The notes: generated from the letters alone by a model not told the origin. A stretch of DNA of 64,000 bases from Cellulomonas sp. 73-92 (GCF_001898175.1 NZ_MKTH01000018.1:1-64000); one strand, 5' to 3'; counted from the first letter of the stretch, positions 23,639 to 32,708 are shown. Numbers and translations are program-made.

Positions 23639-24574
23639 ATGTCCCGGATCTACGACGACGCGACCAAGCTCATCGGCAACACCCCGCTCGTGCGGATCAA
23701 CAAGATCTCCGACGGCGCACCGGCGACCATCGTCGCCAAGCTCGAGTTCTACAACCCCGCCAGCTCCGTGAAGGACCGCATCGGCGTCGCGATCGTCGAC
23801 GCCGCCGAGGCCGCGGGCGAGCTGCCGCCCGGCGGCACCATCGTCGAGGCGACCAGCGGCAACACCGGCATCGCGCTCGCCTTCGTCGGGGCCGCGCGCG
23901 GGTACCACGTGGTGCTGACCATGCCGGAGTCCATGAGCAAGGAGCGTCGCGCCCTGCTCCGGGCCTACGGCGCCGAGCTGATCCTCACGCCGGCGGCCGA
24001 GGGCATGAAGGGCGCCGTCACCCGCGCCGAGCAGGTGGCCGCCGAGCGTCCCGGGGCGATCCTGGCGCGCCAGTTCGCCAACAAGGCGAACCCCGAGATC
24101 CACCGCCGCACCACCGCCGAGGAGATCTGGGCGGACACCGACGGCCAGGTCGACATCCTCGTCGCCGGCATCGGCACCGGTGGCACCATCACCGGCGTCG
24201 GCCAGGTGCTCAAGGCGCGCAAGCCCGGCGTGCAGATCGTCGGCGTCGAGCCCAAGGAGTCGCCGATCCTCAACGGCGGCGTGCCCGGCCCGCACAAGAT
24301 CCAGGGGCTCGGCGCCAACTTCGTCCCCGAGGTCCTCGACACTACGGTGTACGACGAGGTCATCGACATCGACGGCGACACCGCGATCGCCCTCGCCCGC
24401 CGGGCCGCCAAGGAGGAGGGCCTGCTGGTCGGCATCTCGTCCGGCGCGGCGCTCGCCGCCGCGATCCAGCTCGCCAACCGCCCCGAGAACGCCGGCAAGC
24501 TCATCGTGACGATCATCCCGAGCTTCGGCGAGCGCTACCTGTCCACGGTGCTCTACCAGGACCTGCTCGACTGA
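23639..24574 (+). CDS. cysK: Cysteine synthase (O-acetylserine sulfhydrylase)
   Basis: A 311-residue fold-type II pyridoxal-phosphate enzyme that makes cysteine from O-acetylserine and sulfide. Lys45 in NPASSVKDR is the cofactor lysine; the substrate loop [11 protein letters not shown], the [12 protein letters not shown] phosphate-binding loop and the [10 protein letters not shown] loop are intact. The ATG follows GAAGAGGA. It forms an operon with cysE one base downstream and is preceded by the cysteine leader peptide. Confidence 0.97.
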   Translation: MSRIYDDATKLIGNTPLVRINKISDGAPATIVAKLEFYNPASSVKDRIGVAIVDAAEAAGELPPGGTIVEATSGNTGIALAFVGAARGYHVVLTMPESMSKERRALLRAYGAELILTPAAEGMKGAVTRAEQVAAERPGAILARQFANKANPEIHRRTTAEEIWADTDGQVDILVAGIGTGGTITGVGQVLKARKPGVQIVGVEPKESPILNGGVPGPHKIQGLGANFVPEVLDTTVYDEVIDIDGDTAIALARRAAKEEGLLVGISSGAALAAAIQLANRPENAGKLIVTIIPSFGERYLSTVLYQDLLD

Positions 24575-24575
24575 G

Positions 24576-25154
24576 ATGACACACACCCCCCTGCGCGTCG
24601 CCTTCCGCGAGGACCTCGAGGCGGCCCACTCCCACGACCCCGCGGCGCGCTCGCGCCTCGAGGTCGCCCTGGGCTACCCCGGGGTCCACGCGGTGTGGGG
24701 CTATCGGGTGACCCACCGGATGTGGCAGGAACCGTCGCTGCGCCTGCCGGCGCGGCTGCTGTCCCAGCTGGTCCGCGGCATCACCGGCATCGAGATCCAC
24801 CCCGGCGCCCGCATCGGGCGGCGGCTGTTCATCGACCACGGCATGGGCGTGGTCATCGGCGAGACCGCCGAGGTCGGCGACGACGTGGTGATGTTCCACG
24901 GCGCCACCCTCGGCGGCACGTCGATGCGGCACGGCAAGCGGCACCCGACGATCGGCGACCGCGTGATGATCGGCACGGGCGCCAAGGTGCTCGGGCCGAT
25001 CTACGTCGGCGACGACGCGCGGATCGGGGCCAACGCCGTCGTCGTGCACGACGTGCCCCCGGGCGCCTCGGCCGTCGGCGTGCCGGCGAAGGTGCGCTTC
25101 CACACGCGCCCGGCCGCCGACGACTACGCGGACGACCCGGCGATCTACATCTGA
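24576..25154 (+). CDS. cysE: Serine O-acetyltransferase
   Basis: A 192-residue left-handed beta-helix acetyltransferase of the short (EpsC/CysE) type, lacking the long N-terminal helical domain of enterobacterial CysE. Key motifs are [33 protein letters not shown] and HGATLGGT, with further hexapeptide repeats ([20 protein letters not shown]). It acetylates serine from acetyl-CoA to feed CysK, and usually associates with CysK through its C-terminus, which here ends in AIYI (terminal Ile, as expected for CysK docking). The ATG starts one base after the cysK stop. Confidence 0.96.
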   Translation: MTHTPLRVAFREDLEAAHSHDPAARSRLEVALGYPGVHAVWGYRVTHRMWQEPSLRLPARLLSQLVRGITGIEIHPGARIGRRLFIDHGMGVVIGETAEVGDDVVMFHGATLGGTSMRHGKRHPTIGDRVMIGTGAKVLGPIYVGDDARIGANAVVVHDVPPGASAVGVPAKVRFHTRPAADDYADDPAIYI

Positions 25155-25213
25155 GTCGCAAGGCTCATCGCCGGGCGCGGCGGCGGTGGTTGGCTGGGGG
25201 CGGAGGTTCGCCG

Positions 25214-26230
25214 ATGCCCGCTCGCCCCACCGCCGCCCGCCCCACCGCAGGTCTCCTTCCCGCTCACCGGGTCGCCACGACCCTCGGTGCGCTCGTCGTA
25301 CCGCTCGCCGTGCTCGGCGCCGCCGTGGCGCTCGCGCTCTCGTGGCGGGACACCCTTCCGAACCCCGTCGCCTCGAGCTGGGGGTCGGCCGGCACGGTCA
25401 CCGGCACCTCGTCCCTGACCGGTGTCCTGGTCGCCATGGCGGTGCCGACCGGCACGATCTCCCTGACGGCGTGGCTCGTCGGGATGCTCATGGGGCGCAG
25501 CGCGGCCATCCGCCGGGTGACCGCCGGATTCGCCACCGGGCTGGCGGTGTTCGTCTGCGGGCTCGTCGTCGCCTCGCTCGCCGGCCAGCGCGGGCTCGCC
25601 GACGCCCGGCACGCGGCGCCGCTCGGGGCGCTGCCGGCCGTCGCGGTCGTCGCCGCGCTCGTCCTCGCGCTGCTCGTGGCGGCCGCGATGCCCGGCGACA
25701 CCCGCCTGCCGGCGACGGGCCGCGTACCGGTGGACGCGCCGCGCGCCCGGCTCGCCGGGACGGCCGGGGCCTCGTGGACCGGCGTGGCCGAGTTCGGCCA
25801 CCTGACTCCGGTCGTCGTGATCGGCGTGCTGCTCGTCGCGGGGGTCGGGGCGCTGAGCAGGTCGGTGTGGCCCACGCTGCTGGTCGCCGCGACCCTCGCG
25901 CTCGTCGTCGTCATGATGTGGCGCTGGACCGTGACGGTCGACGACCGCGGCGTCGTCGCGCGCACCGTGCTGCCCTGGCCCACCGTGACGGTGCCGCTCG
26001 ACGAGGTCGAGTCCGCCGACGTGACGACGGTCGACCCGGTGCGTGACTTCGGGGGCTGGGGCTACCGGCTCGGACGCGGGGGCCGCAGCGGGATCGTGCT
26101 GCGCCCCGGCGAGGCGCTCGTCGTCCACCGCTCCGGCGCCCGCCAGCTCGTCGTCACCGTGGACGGCGCCCAGCGCGGCGCCGCCCTGCTCAACGCGCTC
26201 GTGGAGCGAAGCCGCAGGTCGGCTCGCTAA
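25214..26230 (+). CDS. Membrane protein with DUF1648 (SdpI-like) domain
   Basis: A 338-residue membrane protein. After a Pro/Thr-rich N-terminus comes a first membrane helix, then LPNPVASSWGSAGTVTGTSS, the DUF1648 signature found in SdpI-like proteins. Further hydrophobic segments lie at about 65-90, 100-120, 130-155 and two around 205-240. The C-terminal 100 residues form a soluble domain (TVTVDDRGVVARTVL, PLDEVESADV, ALVVHRSGARQLVVTVD) resembling bacterial PH-like membrane domains. The ATG at 25214 follows GGAGG. Function unknown; it stands alone between cysE and the acetyltransferase. Confidence 0.75.
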   Translation: MPARPTAARPTAGLLPAHRVATTLGALVVPLAVLGAAVALALSWRDTLPNPVASSWGSAGTVTGTSSLTGVLVAMAVPTGTISLTAWLVGMLMGRSAAIRRVTAGFATGLAVFVCGLVVASLAGQRGLADARHAAPLGALPAVAVVAALVLALLVAAAMPGDTRLPATGRVPVDAPRARLAGTAGASWTGVAEFGHLTPVVVIGVLLVAGVGALSRSVWPTLLVAATLALVVVMMWRWTVTVDDRGVVARTVLPWPTVTVPLDEVESADVTTVDPVRDFGGWGYRLGRGGRSGIVLRPGEALVVHRSGARQLVVTVDGAQRGAALLNALVERSRRSAR

Positions 26231-26272
26231 AGGGGTCGCGCCGCGCGGCAGGTGACCGGCACGATGGGGTGC

Positions 26273-27535
26273 ATGAGCCTTCCCGAGGGGTACCGGATCG
26301 TCGTCGTCCCCGACGAGCGCAGGGACGAGTTCCTCGCCGCCGACCAGCTGACGTGGGCGCAGGGTCTCGAGCCCGAGGCGCTCACCGAGGCGCCCCCCGC
26401 GCTCGAGTGGGGCGTCCGCACGGTCGGCGTCGAGAAGGACGACCAGCTGGTCGCCGTCCACGGGTCGTACTCGTTCGCCGCGCCCGTGCCCGGCGGCACG
26501 GTGCCGTGCTCGGGCCTCACCTGGGTCGGCGTGCGGCCCGACCACCGGCGCCGCGGCCTGCTCTCGGCGATGATCGACGCACACTTCGAGCGCTCGCTGC
26601 AGCGGGGCGAGCCCGTCTCCGCGCTGTTCGCCGCCGAGGCGGCGATCTACGGCCGGTTCGGCTACGGCTGCGCCGCCGACGAGCTGGGCGTCGAGGTGCC
26701 GCGGGGTGCGGCGCTGCGGCCGGTCGCGGGGTCCGACGAGCTGACCGTGCGGTTCGACACCGCCGACCGCACCCGGCACGCGGACCTGGTCGACGCCGTC
26801 CACCGCGCCGCGGGTGGCGGGCGCCCTGGGTGGATGACCCGGGACTCGGCTCAGCAGCGCGCCAACCAGGTCGCCGACCCGCCGACGTGGCGCCACGGCG
26901 GGGAGCCGCTGCGCATCGCGACCGTGCACGCGCCCGACGGCAGCCCCCGCGGCTACGCCCTGGTGCGGCGCAAGGAGAAGTGGGGCGACGCCGGCCCGGA
27001 GTACGCGGTGACGCTGCGCGAGCTCGTCGCGGTCGACGCGGCGGCCGCGCACCGCCTGTGGTCGTTCGTCCTCGACCTCGACCTGACGAAGTCCGTGGCC
27101 GCCTCCCACCTGGCCGTCGACGACCCGCTGACGCACCTGCTCGTCGACCGGCGCGCCGCCGTGCCCAAGCTCGGCGACAACGTCTGGGTGCGGCTGCTCG
27201 ACCTGGCCACCGCGCTGCAGGTGCGCCGCTACGCCGCGCCCGTCGACGTCACCCTCGAGGTGACCGACACCCGGCTGCCCGCCAACGCCGGTCGCTGGCG
27301 CCTGGCGACCACCGCGGCGTCCGGCGACGGCTGGGTGGCGCAGGTGACGCGGACCGACGCCCCGGCCGACCTCGCGCTCGACGTCCGCGAGCTCGGCGCC
27401 GCCTACCTCGGCGGCCGGTCCATCGGCGCCCAGGCGAGGGCCGGCCTCGTGCGCGAGCTGCGCCCCGGCGCCGCGGCGGCCGCGACCGCGGCGTTCGGCT
27501 GGCCGCTCGCGCCGGTGTGCAGCTGGGTCTTCTAG
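26273..27535 (+). CDS. Eis-family GNAT acetyltransferase
   Basis: A 420-residue protein with Eis architecture: an N-terminal GNAT domain with the acetyl-CoA loop VRPDHRRRGLLSAM, a second GNAT-like domain and a C-terminal sterol-carrier-like domain ending in the free carboxylate ...CSWVF, where Eis enzymes use the terminal Phe carboxylate as a base. The AEAAIYGRFGYG motif is typical. Eis enzymes acetylate aminoglycosides and protein lysines; natural substrate here is unknown. Three in-frame starts (GTG 26252, ATG 26264, ATG 26273) exist; I chose the last because the following MSLPEGYRI matches family N-termini. Confidence 0.85.
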   Translation: MSLPEGYRIVVVPDERRDEFLAADQLTWAQGLEPEALTEAPPALEWGVRTVGVEKDDQLVAVHGSYSFAAPVPGGTVPCSGLTWVGVRPDHRRRGLLSAMIDAHFERSLQRGEPVSALFAAEAAIYGRFGYGCAADELGVEVPRGAALRPVAGSDELTVRFDTADRTRHADLVDAVHRAAGGGRPGWMTRDSAQQRANQVADPPTWRHGGEPLRIATVHAPDGSPRGYALVRRKEKWGDAGPEYAVTLRELVAVDAAAAHRLWSFVLDLDLTKSVAASHLAVDDPLTHLLVDRRAAVPKLGDNVWVRLLDLATALQVRRYAAPVDVTLEVTDTRLPANAGRWRLATTAASGDGWVAQVTRTDAPADLALDVRELGAAYLGGRSIGAQARAGLVRELRPGAAAAATAAFGWPLAPVCSWVF

Positions 27536-27614
27536 CCTCCGCCCGGCACAGGATCGTCGCGTACCGTCGTCGGGCCCAGCCGACGAGCCGGACCAGACAT
27601 CCCGGAGGAGCACC

Positions 27615-28607
27615 GTGCGACGCCCGACGACCGTCCGACCCGGCCTCGCCGCCGCCCTCGCCCTCGCGCTGGGCGCCCTCGCGGCCTGCTCGGGCGGCAC
27701 CACGCCGCCGGCGCCGACGACCACGGCGGGACCGACCGTCGCCGCCTCCGCGGCCCCCTCGGCCACGCCGTCCGCCGCCACCGCGGCGGACCGGGCGGCG
27801 CTCGCCGCCATCACCGTCAGCGGCGCGGCGGGGGCCAAGCCGACGGTCACGCTGCCGTCGACGCCCTTCAGCGTGACAGCCGGTGTGGCGCGGACCGTCT
27901 CCCAGGGCACCGGCGAGGCGGTCGCCCAGGGCAACCTCGTGACGCTCCACATCCTCGAGCTCTCCGGCGTCACCGGCGGCGAGCTGAGCAGCACGTGGGC
28001 CGACGGCGCCCCGTTGGTGACCCTGGCCGACCCCGGCTCGCTGTTCGGCCAGCTCTACCAGGAGCTGGTGACCGCCCGCGTCGGCGCGCGCCTCGTCGTG
28101 GCGGCGCCGCAGGGTGACTCCACCCTGCCGATGACGATCGTCGACGTCGTCGACGTCGTCGCCGCACGGCCCGTGCCGGCGCGGGCCAGCGGGGCGCCCG
28201 TCGCCCCCGTGGTCGGGCTGCCCACCGTCACGCTGGACGGCACCGGGAAGCCGGCGCTGACCGCGGCGACCGGACCCGCGCCGACCGGCCTGGTGGCCCA
28301 GCCCCTCGTCCAGGGCACCGGGCCGAAGGTGGCGTCGGGCCAGACCGTGGTCGTCAACTACACGGGCTGGCTGTGGGACGGCACGAAGTTCGACTCCTCG
28401 TGGGACCGCGGCGCGCCCTACGCGGTGCAGAAGATCGGGCAGGCGCAGGTGATCGACGGCTGGAACCAAGGGTTGGTCGGGCAGACCGTCGGCTCCCAGG
28501 TGCTGCTCGTCGTGCCGCCGAACCTCGGCTACGGCGCCACCGCCCAGGGCAGCATCCCGGCGAGCTCGACGCTCGTCTTCGTCGTCGACATCCTCGCCGC
28601 GGGCTGA
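27615..28607 (+). CDS. FKBP-type peptidyl-prolyl isomerase lipoprotein
   Basis: A 330-residue exported lipoprotein. The signal ends in a lipobox (LGALAACSGG) and a Thr/Ala-rich linker follows. The C-terminal domain (about 225-330) is a canonical FKBP: VVNYTGWLWDGTKFDSSWDRG, QVIDGWNQGLVG and PPNLGYGA. A preceding region (about 75-195) looks like a second, decayed FKBP domain: it keeps the order of strands (VTLHILELSG, TIVDVVDVV) but not the YTG or GYG motifs. It should assist folding of secreted proteins at the membrane surface. The GTG start has GGAGGAG 5 bases upstream. Confidence 0.9.
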   Translation: MRRPTTVRPGLAAALALALGALAACSGGTTPPAPTTTAGPTVAASAAPSATPSAATAADRAALAAITVSGAAGAKPTVTLPSTPFSVTAGVARTVSQGTGEAVAQGNLVTLHILELSGVTGGELSSTWADGAPLVTLADPGSLFGQLYQELVTARVGARLVVAAPQGDSTLPMTIVDVVDVVAARPVPARASGAPVAPVVGLPTVTLDGTGKPALTAATGPAPTGLVAQPLVQGTGPKVASGQTVVVNYTGWLWDGTKFDSSWDRGAPYAVQKIGQAQVIDGWNQGLVGQTVGSQVLLVVPPNLGYGATAQGSIPASSTLVFVVDILAAG

Positions 28608-28613
28608 GCGCCG

Positions 28614-28964
28614 CTAGTCCTGCTCCGGCCACCACACCGCGCGGCGCAGCGCGACGCGGGTGCCGTCGGCCGTCAGGGGCGCGCCCTCGGCACGCAGCCG
28701 GTCGAGGGCCTCGCGCGCGTACGGCGCCGGCGGCGCGCCGGCGGCGTTGACCACCCGCCACCACGGCACCGAGCCACCCGAGCCGGCCAGCACGTGGCCC
28801 ACCTGGCGCGGCCCGCCGCGCCCCAGCCGCTCGGCGAGCACCTCCGCGACGAGGCCGTACGTCATGGCCCGGCCCGCCGGGATGCGCTCGACGAGGTCCA
28901 GCACGGCCTCGGCGTACTCCTCGGCGTGTGCGGCGGGCGCGGCGCGCCGCCCGGGACCGTTCAG
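28614..28964 (-). CDS. Alkyltransferase-like (MGMT-fold, ATL) DNA-repair protein
   Basis: A protein of about 116 residues with the DNA-binding C-terminal domain of O6-alkylguanine transferases: VLDLVERIPAGRAMTYG, then LGRGGPRQVGHVL and SVPWWRVVNAAG. The catalytic PCHR of MGMT is replaced by PWWR, so it cannot accept alkyl groups; ATL proteins of this type flag O6-alkylguanine for nucleotide-excision repair. Family similarity extends upstream of the first GTG (28904) to EEYAEAV, yet no ATG/GTG/TTG lies there. I suggest CTG at 28964, which overlaps the rpiB stop (CTGA) with GAGG upstream. The conservative start is GTG 28904. Confidence 0.75.
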   Translation of the reverse strand: MNGPGRRAAPAAHAEEYAEAVLDLVERIPAGRAMTYGLVAEVLAERLGRGGPRQVGHVLAGSGGSVPWWRVVNAAGAPPAPYAREALDRLRAEGAPLTADGTRVALRRAVWWPEQD

Positions 28965-29410
28965 CGCGCGGCCTCGTACGCCGCGAGCTGGTCGATGCGC
29001 CGCTGGTGGCGCGGGTCGCCGCTGAAGGGCTCGCCGACGAACGCGTCGACCAGCGCGATCGCCTCGTCGAGCGAGTGCTGCCGGGCGCCGACGGCCACGA
29101 CGTTGGCGTCGTTGTGCTGGCGGGCCAGGCGGGCCGTCTCGTCGTTCCACGCGAGCGCCGCGCGCACGCCCGTCACCTTGTTCGCCGCGATCTGCTCACC
29201 GTTGCCCGAGCCGCCGATGACCACGCCGAGCGTCCCCGGCTCCGCGACGACCGCCTCGCCGGCCGCGAAGCAGAACGCCGGGTAGTCGTCCTGCGCGTCG
29301 TAGGCGTGGGCGCCGTGGTCGACGACGTCGTGACCGGCCTCCTGCAGGTGCGCGACGAGCGCGGCCTTCAGCTCGAACCCGGCGTGGTCGGAGGCGACGT
29401 GGATGCGCAT
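28961..29410 (-). CDS. rpiB: Ribose-5-phosphate isomerase B
   Basis: A 149-residue enzyme interconverting ribose-5-phosphate and ribulose-5-phosphate. The N-terminus MRIHVASDHAGFELK and the loop IGGSGNGEQIAANKV match the mycobacterial RpiB type, in which a glutamate in GEQ serves as the base in place of the cysteine of E. coli RpiB. HNDANVVAVGAR and the C-terminal HQRRIDQL are also typical. The ATG at 29410 is 58 bases from the divergent M13 peptidase gene. Confidence 0.94.
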   Translation of the reverse strand: MRIHVASDHAGFELKAALVAHLQEAGHDVVDHGAHAYDAQDDYPAFCFAAGEAVVAEPGTLGVVIGGSGNGEQIAANKVTGVRAALAWNDETARLARQHNDANVVAVGARQHSLDEAIALVDAFVGEPFSGDPRHQRRIDQLAAYEAAR

Positions 29411-29456
29411 GACGCCATCCTGCCGCACCCCCCGCCGACCTGTCCGACGCCGCCCG

Positions 29457-29462
29457 TAGGCT
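29457..29462 (+). promoter_or_regulatory. -10 element for leaderless M13 peptidase mRNA
   Basis: TAGGCT ends 6 bases before the ATG at 29469 with no ribosome-binding site between, the arrangement of leaderless actinobacterial transcripts. No good -35 is seen. Confidence 0.4.
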
Positions 29463-29468
29463 GGGCCC

Positions 29469-31451
29469 ATGACCTCAAGCGGCATCGCCCTGACCGACCT
29501 CGACCCGTCCGTCCGCCCGGCCGACGACCTGTTCCGCCACGTCAACGGCCAGTGGCTCGCCACGCACGTCATCCCGGCCGACCGTGCCGTCGACGGGTCG
29601 TTCCGCACGCTGCACGACGAGGCGCAGGAGCACGTCCGCGACATCATCACCGACCTCGGTGAGCAGGTTGCGGCGGGCGCGGCGGACGCCGAGAAGGCGA
29701 AGATCGGCGCCGCCTACGCGTCCTTCATGGACACCGAGCGGATCGAGTCCGTCGGGCTGGCGCCGCTCGAGGAGGACCTGGCGCCCGTCCGGGCCGCCGG
29801 CGACAAGGACGCGCTGCTGCACGCGCTGGCCGCGCTCCAGCGCACCGGCGCCGTCGCGGCGGTGGCGTTCTTCGTCGACAACGACGCGATGGACCCGGAG
29901 CGGTACGTCGTGCACCTGACGCAGTCCGGCCTGGGGCTGCCCGACGAGGCCTACTACCGCGACCCGCAGTACGCCGCCGTGCTGGCCAAGTACCGCCCGC
30001 ACGTGGCGCGGATGCTCGCGCTCGCCGGCTGGAGCGGCGAGGAGGAGGCCGACGCGGCGGCCGGCCGGGTCCTCGACCTGGAGACGAAGCTCGCCTCCCA
30101 CCACTGGGACGTCGTCAAGGACCGCGACGCCGAGCTCACCTACAACGCCGCGACGCTCGCCTCCCTCGTCGCGGACGCCCCCGGCTTCGCGTGGCGCACG
30201 TGGGTCGCCGCGCTCGGCGCGGTCGAGGGGTCGATGGACTCCCTCGTCGTGCGCGAGCCGGGGTTCACGGTCGGGTTCGCCGCGCTCTGGGAGAGCGAGG
30301 ACCTGGCGGCGTGGCGCGACTGGCTCGCCTACCACGTGATCTCCTCGCGCGCGCCGTACCTGTACGAGGAGCTGACGGAGGCCAACTTCGACTTCTACGG
30401 CCGCACCCTGACGGGGGCGCAGGAGTTGCGCGAGCGGTGGCGGCGCGGCGTCAGCTTCGTCGAGGGCGCCCTGGGCGAGGCCGTCGGCAAGGTGTACGTC
30501 GAGCGGCACTTCCCGCCGGCGCACAAGGCGCGGATGGACGCGCTGGTCGCCAACCTCGTCGCGGCGTACCGGACGTCGATCGCGGGGCTGGGCTGGATGG
30601 GCGACGAGACGAAGGCCAAGGCCCTGGCCAAGCTCGACACGTTCACGCCGAAGATCGGCTACCCGGCGAGGTGGCGCGACTACTCGGCGCTGGAGATGGC
30701 GGCCGACGACCTCGTCGGGAACGTCCGGCGGGCCAACGCCTTCGAGCAGGACTACGAGCTGGCGAAGATCGGCCGGCCGATCGACCGCGACGAGTGGTTC
30801 ATGACCCCGCAGACGGTGAACGCCTACTACAACCCGGGGATGAACGAGATCGTCTTCCCGGCCGCGATCCTCCAGCCGCCGTTCTTCGACGCGGAGGCCG
30901 ACGACGCCGTCAACTACGGCGGCATCGGCGCGGTCATCGGGCACGAGATCGGGCACGGCTTCGACGACCAGGGCAGCAAGTACGACGGCGACGGCCGGCT
31001 CGTCGACTGGTGGACGGCGCAGGACCGGGCGGCGTTCGAGGAGCGCACCAAGGCCCTCATCGACCAGTACTCGTCGTTCTCGCCGAAGCAGCTGGACGGC
31101 AGCCACCACGTCAACGGTGCGCTGACGATCGGCGAGAACATCGGGGACCTCGGCGGGCTCGCGATCGCCCTCAAGGCCTACCAGCTGGCGCTCGGGGGCC
31201 CCGTCGAGGACGCGCCCGTGCTCGACGGGCTGACCGCCGCGCAGCGCGTGTTCGTCGGCTGGGCGCAGTCGTGGCGCACCAAGGCGCGCGACGAGGAGAT
31301 GATCCGCCGGCTGGCGACCGACCCGCACTCCCCCGACGAGTTCCGGTGCAACGGCGTGGCGCGCAACCTCGACGCGTTCCACGAGGCGTTCGGCGTGCGG
31401 CCCGGCGACGGGCTGTACCTGGCGCCGGAGGAGCGCGTCAGCATCTGGTGA
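29469..31451 (+). CDS. M13-family (neprilysin/PepO) metallopeptidase
   Basis: A 660-residue zinc endopeptidase of normal family length. The zinc motif is IGHEIGHGFDDQG (His492, Glu493, His496), followed by ENIGDLGGLAIA, which gives the third ligand Glu and the catalytic Asp. NAYYNPGMNEIVFPA upstream is the substrate-binding NAYY motif. There is no signal peptide, so it probably acts in the cytoplasm on short peptides, as bacterial PepO does. Its TGA stop lies at the base of a 22-bp hairpin shared with the convergent gene. Confidence 0.94.
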   Translation: MTSSGIALTDLDPSVRPADDLFRHVNGQWLATHVIPADRAVDGSFRTLHDEAQEHVRDIITDLGEQVAAGAADAEKAKIGAAYASFMDTERIESVGLAPLEEDLAPVRAAGDKDALLHALAALQRTGAVAAVAFFVDNDAMDPERYVVHLTQSGLGLPDEAYYRDPQYAAVLAKYRPHVARMLALAGWSGEEEADAAAGRVLDLETKLASHHWDVVKDRDAELTYNAATLASLVADAPGFAWRTWVAALGAVEGSMDSLVVREPGFTVGFAALWESEDLAAWRDWLAYHVISSRAPYLYEELTEANFDFYGRTLTGAQELRERWRRGVSFVEGALGEAVGKVYVERHFPPAHKARMDALVANLVAAYRTSIAGLGWMGDETKAKALAKLDTFTPKIGYPARWRDYSALEMAADDLVGNVRRANAFEQDYELAKIGRPIDRDEWFMTPQTVNAYYNPGMNEIVFPAAILQPPFFDAEADDAVNYGGIGAVIGHEIGHGFDDQGSKYDGDGRLVDWWTAQDRAAFEERTKALIDQYSSFSPKQLDGSHHVNGALTIGENIGDLGGLAIALKAYQLALGGPVEDAPVLDGLTAAQRVFVGWAQSWRTKARDEEMIRRLATDPHSPDEFRCNGVARNLDAFHEAFGVRPGDGLYLAPEERVSIW

Positions 31452-31495
31452 CCTGGACCCGGCCGGCGGGCGACCCGCCGGCCGGGTCCAGGTCA
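31449..31495. terminator. Bidirectional 22-bp hairpin containing both stop codons
   Basis: A perfect inverted repeat of 22 bp with a 3-base loop (arms 31449-31470 and 31474-31495). Its first three bases are the TGA stop of the M13 gene and its last three are the TGA (TCA on plus) of the convergent gene, so the stem is exactly bounded by the two stops. It should terminate in both directions. Confidence 0.8.
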
Positions 31496-32065
31496 GGGCA
31501 GCGTGACGAGCTCCTGGCGGGCGAGCCGGAAGCCGACGCCCTGCGCGGTGGTGCACGTGACGCCGTTCGTCGCGCTCGTGCACGTGTACGGGCCGACGGT
31601 GCTCGTCCCGCCGTAGTCGAGGACGGGCACCTGGCCCCCGACGCGCGACGGGGCGCCCCGGACGCACGGCACCGAGACGCCGTGCGCGTCGAGCACCACG
31701 GTGTGGCCGACGGAGCCGCCCTCGCAGTTCGCGACCGGCGGTGGCGTGAAGGTCTCGCTCGCGATGGTGCACGTGACGCCGCCGGCGGTCATGTCGCAGG
31801 CGATGTTGCCGCTCGGCAGCTGGAACTGCGGCGGTCCGGGAGTCGCGGTCGGCGTCGGCGTCGCCCCGGCGGTCGCCGTCCCCGTCCCGCTGGCGCCCGG
31901 CAGCGGCGGCGTCCCACCCGGCAGCGTGACGAGCAGCACGACGACGAGCACCGCCGCGACCAGCACGGCGTCGAGCGCGACGAGCCTGGGGATCAGCCGA
32001 CGCCGGCGCGCCGCGCGTGCGAGCGCCGCGGCGTCCGGGGGCGTGGCCGCGCCCGGCGTCGTCAT
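31493..32065 (-). CDS. Membrane-anchored secreted protein with PSGNIxC domain
   Basis: A 190-residue protein with one N-terminal membrane helix (about 27-50, LVALDAVLVAAVLVVVLLV), a Pro/Thr/Gly-rich linker and an extracellular domain of about 100 residues starting FQLPSGNIACDM. That motif, with paired cysteines (IACDM/VTCTI, ANCEGG/VPCVRG, YTCTS/VTCTT), is common in small actinobacterial surface proteins of unknown function. Six cysteines probably form three disulfides. It is convergent with the M13 gene through the shared hairpin. Confidence 0.7.
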   Translation of the reverse strand: MTTPGAATPPDAAALARAARRRRLIPRLVALDAVLVAAVLVVVLLVTLPGGTPPLPGASGTGTATAGATPTPTATPGPPQFQLPSGNIACDMTAGGVTCTIASETFTPPPVANCEGGSVGHTVVLDAHGVSVPCVRGAPSRVGGQVPVLDYGGTSTVGPYTCTSATNGVTCTTAQGVGFRLARQELVTLP

Positions 32066-32090
32066 CGTGCCGGCCCTCCCGCCACCGGCC

Positions 32091-32708
32091 TCACGCCGGG
32101 CCCCCGTCGTCGAACACGGGTCCCGAGGTGCGGCTCCGCTTGAGCTCGTAGAAGCCGGGCACGCTCGTCATGAGGGCCAGGCCGTCGAACATCGCGAGCG
32201 CCCGCTCGCCGCGCGGGGCCGGTGTCACCACCGGCCCGAAGAAGCCGACGCCGTCGATCGCCACGACCGGCGTGCCGACGTCGTCCCCGACCAGCGCCTG
32301 CGCCGCGGCGGTCGAGGCGCGCAGCGCCGCGTCGTGCTCGTCGGTCGTCGCCGCCGCGGCGAGCGCCGCGGGGAGCCCGACCTCCGCGAGCGACTCCGCG
32401 ACGATCGCCTCGGCGTCCGTGCGCCCGCCGGGGTGACGGCGGGAGCCCATCGCGTCGTAGAGCGGCTTGAGCACGCCGTCGCCGTGCGCCTCCGCCGCCG
32501 CGACGAGCACCCGCACCGGCCCCCAGGCCGCGTCCATCTCGCGGCGGTACGACGGCGAGAGCTCGCGACCCTCGTTGACCACCGACAGGCTCATCACGTG
32601 CCAGCGGACGTCGACGTCGCGGTGCCGGGCCACCTCGTCGATCCAGCGCGACGCCATCCACGCCCACGGGCAGGCGGGATCGAACCAGAAGTCGACCGTC
32701 TGGGGCAC
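32091..32708 (-). CDS. DsbA-fold mycothiol-linked nitroreductase family protein
   Basis: A 205-residue thioredoxin-fold protein with a helical insertion, like M. tuberculosis Rv2466c, a mycothiol-dependent nitroreductase. The active-site segment is FWFDPACPWAWMASRW; Rv2466c has CPWC, here the second cysteine is Ala (CPWA), a single-cysteine form common in relatives. WHVMSLSVVNEGR and the cis-Pro loop VGTPVVAIDGVGFFGPV follow. I chose GTG 32708 because AGAGGAG lies about 8 bases upstream. It suggests a mycothiol-using host, agreeing with actinobacterial origin. Confidence 0.82.
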   Translation of the reverse strand: MPQTVDFWFDPACPWAWMASRWIDEVARHRDVDVRWHVMSLSVVNEGRELSPSYRREMDAAWGPVRVLVAAAEAHGDGVLKPLYDAMGSRRHPGGRTDAEAIVAESLAEVGLPAALAAAATTDEHDAALRASTAAAQALVGDDVGTPVVAIDGVGFFGPVVTPAPRGERALAMFDGLALMTSVPGFYELKRSRTSGPVFDDGGPA

